A DNA stretch of 64,000 nt from Xylocopa sonorina (Eukaryota; Arthropoda; Insecta; Hymenoptera; Apidae), in assembly GCF_050948175.1 (NCBI RefSeq), contig NC_135201.1:7626001-7690000 (forward strand), given 5' to 3'. The notes under the pieces are model-generated. The model was not told the origin of the DNA. It ran no database searches and saw only the letters and a list, made by a program, of their open reading frames with translations. The first letter of the stretch is position 1. Every line of letters starts with the position of its first letter. Of the stretch, positions 62,566-64,000 are shown in pieces. The translations under genes and the position numbers were made by a program.

Positions 62566-64000
62566 ATATAAGGATTCAATAAATCTATAATTATTACTAA
62601 TCAATTGTTTAATCAATTAAAAACCTGTCCAGCAATCCTGGAAACTCCAATCCCAATCCTTAAACGAGATGAAACTCGTAAAAAATAGTCCCGCACAGAA
62701 TTAAAGTAAGAGCGAGCTGAAAAGCATTAATTCCTGGAAAATGACGTCATTCCCAAGAAACGTGGAAATTCTTGGAATTACTGGTGACGTCATTTTTCAA
62801 AAATACGAATACCTCCTCGCACGTCATGTTCTCCTGATACAAAGTCCGAAAATCGAGATTTCTCGAGCAGAGGCAATTTCTGAAATTTGAATTTCCCGCG
62901 CTTTTTTCGGATACCTCCTATGACGTCATGTTCTCCTGATACATTGCCAATTTTTCGACCAAAAATCTGAAAATCCGACTTTGTATCAGGAGAACATGAC
63001 GTCACAGGAGGTATCGGTAATTCCAGGAATTCTTGATGACGTCATTTCCAAGAAGTGGCACTTTAGGATACCTCCTATGACGTCATGTTCTCCTGATACA
63101 AAGTCGATTTTCGAGGTTTCGATCGAAAAATTGGCAATGTATCAGGAGAACATGACGTCATAGGAGGTATCCGAATAGTGCCACTTCTTGGAAATGACGT
63201 CATCGAGAATTCCTGGAATTCTGGCGATTCTTAGAAGTGACGTCATTTTCCTAGAAGTGGCAAGCATACCTCCTATGACGTCATGTTCTCCTGATACATT
63301 GCCGATTTTTCGAACAAAATCTTGAAAATCCGACTTTGTAACAGGAGAACATAACATATGAGGAGGTATCCGAATAGTGCCACTTCTTGGAAATGACGTC
63401 ATCGAGAATTCCTGGAATTTCAGCGATTCTTGGAAGTGACGTCATTTTCCTGGAAGTGGCAAGCATACCTCCTATGACGTCATGTTCTCCTGATACTTTC
63501 GCAATTTTTCGATCGAAACCTCGAAAATCGACTAAGTATCAGGAGAACATGACGTCATAGGAGGTATCCTAACGTGCCACTTCTTGGAAATGACGTCATC
63601 GAGAATTCTTGGAATTCCCGAAACCTCAATATTTTCGATCGAAACCCCGAAAATCGACTTTGTATCAGGAGAACATGACGTCATAGGAGGTATCCGAAAA
63701 AAGCGCGGGAAATTCAAATTTCAGAAATGGGCACTTTGCTCGCGAGATCCCGATTTTAGGACTTTGTATCAGGAGAATATGATGCGCGAGGAGGTATTCG
63801 TATTCTTGAAGAATGACGTCACCTATAATTCCAAGAATTTCGACAATTCTTGGAAATGACGTCATTTTCCAGGAATTAGTGAATATTAACTTTATCTCGT
63901 TTAAGGATTGGGATTGGTGTTTCTAGGATTACTGGACAGGTTGTTAATTAATTAAACAATTATTTAGTAATAATTGAAGATTTATTCAATCCTTACATTA
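62566..64000. mobile_element. Large foldback element with internal TGACGTCA array, family C
   Basis: The left terminal sequence from about 62566 (TAAGGATTCAATAAATCT... CCTGTCCAG... CAATCCCAATCCTTAAACG) recurs as its reverse complement at the right end from 63890 to the window edge. The terminal inverted repeats are therefore over 110 bp, and the element may run on past 64000. The interior is a mosaic of inverted modules containing 18 perfect TGACGTCA sites. One module is GTTCTCCTGATAC facing GTATCAGGAGAAC. A second is ATACCTCCTATGACGTCAT and its complement. A third is TGCCACTTCTTGGAAATGAC and its complement. Reading frames through it repeat the same short peptide and are repeat artefacts. Confidence 0.88.
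62742..63865. repeat. Array of 18 TGACGTCA palindromes
   Basis: Perfect 8-mers start at 62742, 62784, 62921, 62998, 63038, 63078, 63153, 63195, 63239, 63276, 63394, 63438, 63475, 63550, 63591, 63676, 63814 and 63858. Most lie within ATGACGTCAT. Spacing alternates between about 35-45 and about 75 bases, with larger gaps up to about 140. The octamer is the canonical CREB/ATF binding site. Whether any factor binds here is unknown. Confidence 0.95.

Noticed and set aside
62742..63865. CRISPR-like array of regularly spaced repeats
   Set aside because: The repeats are inverted as well as direct, the intervening segments are themselves repeated, and the DNA is animal. It is a foldback element, not a CRISPR array.
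62790..63865. Several open frames encoding repeated peptides such as MTSCSPDTKS
   Set aside because: They arise on both strands from the same repeated DNA module and have no independent coding signal.

Overview
The window is animal nuclear DNA, most likely from a hymenopteran insect such as a bee, ant or wasp. It is AT-rich (with GC-richer islands at about 39.4-40.4 kb and 45 kb), has spliced genes with GT-AG introns, and carries abundant (GA)n, (CA)n and (AAT)n microsatellites. The encoded proteins are insect-like orthologues of conserved animal genes. No prokaryotic features were seen. Assignment below 'insect, probably Hymenoptera' is inference.

Layout: five protein-coding genes could be reconstructed exon by exon. 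(1) Hnf4, a nuclear receptor, plus strand, six coding exons from 11,768 to 18,267. Its N-terminal exon was not found and about 11.7 kb of non-coding sequence lies upstream. (2) mael (Maelstrom, piRNA pathway), plus strand, a single 482-codon exon at 22,806-24,254. (3) Psf3/GINS3 (replicative helicase subunit), minus strand, four exons from 25,716 down to 24,774, tail-to-tail with mael. (4) RanBPM (RanBP9/10, CTLH ubiquitin-ligase scaffold), plus strand, seven coding exons from 26,333 to 32,223, head-to-head with Psf3. (5) Galphao (Go alpha), plus strand, eight coding exons from 45,296 to 56,161 giving exactly 354 residues. It has a GC-rich non-coding leader just before the ATG and a probable distal promoter or leader exon near 39.4-40.4 kb. 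The 32.6-39.4 kb interval shows no recognisable gene.

The most unusual content is a set of foldback (long inverted-repeat) elements. One family occurs at 21,740-22,228 and 61,792-62,277, with a degenerate relative in the Psf3/RanBPM divergent promoter at 25,814-25,990. It carries repeated AGATGGCGC-type motifs that resemble the CTCF core. A second foldback lies at 61,444-61,746. A third, about 1.43 kb (62,566-64,000), fills the right end of the window. It has long terminal inverted repeats and an interior with 18 perfect TGACGTCA palindromes (the CRE/ATF/CREB site) in about 1.1 kb. These three distinct foldbacks are stacked in 2.5 kb just beyond the Galphao 3' end.

The genes do not form one pathway. 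They are conserved neighbours with different roles: lipid and energy transcription control (Hnf4), piRNA silencing (mael), DNA replication (Psf3), protein turnover scaffolding (RanBPM) and neuronal G-protein signalling (Galphao). Shared regulation is plausible only for the divergent Psf3/RanBPM pair and the convergent mael/Psf3 pair.
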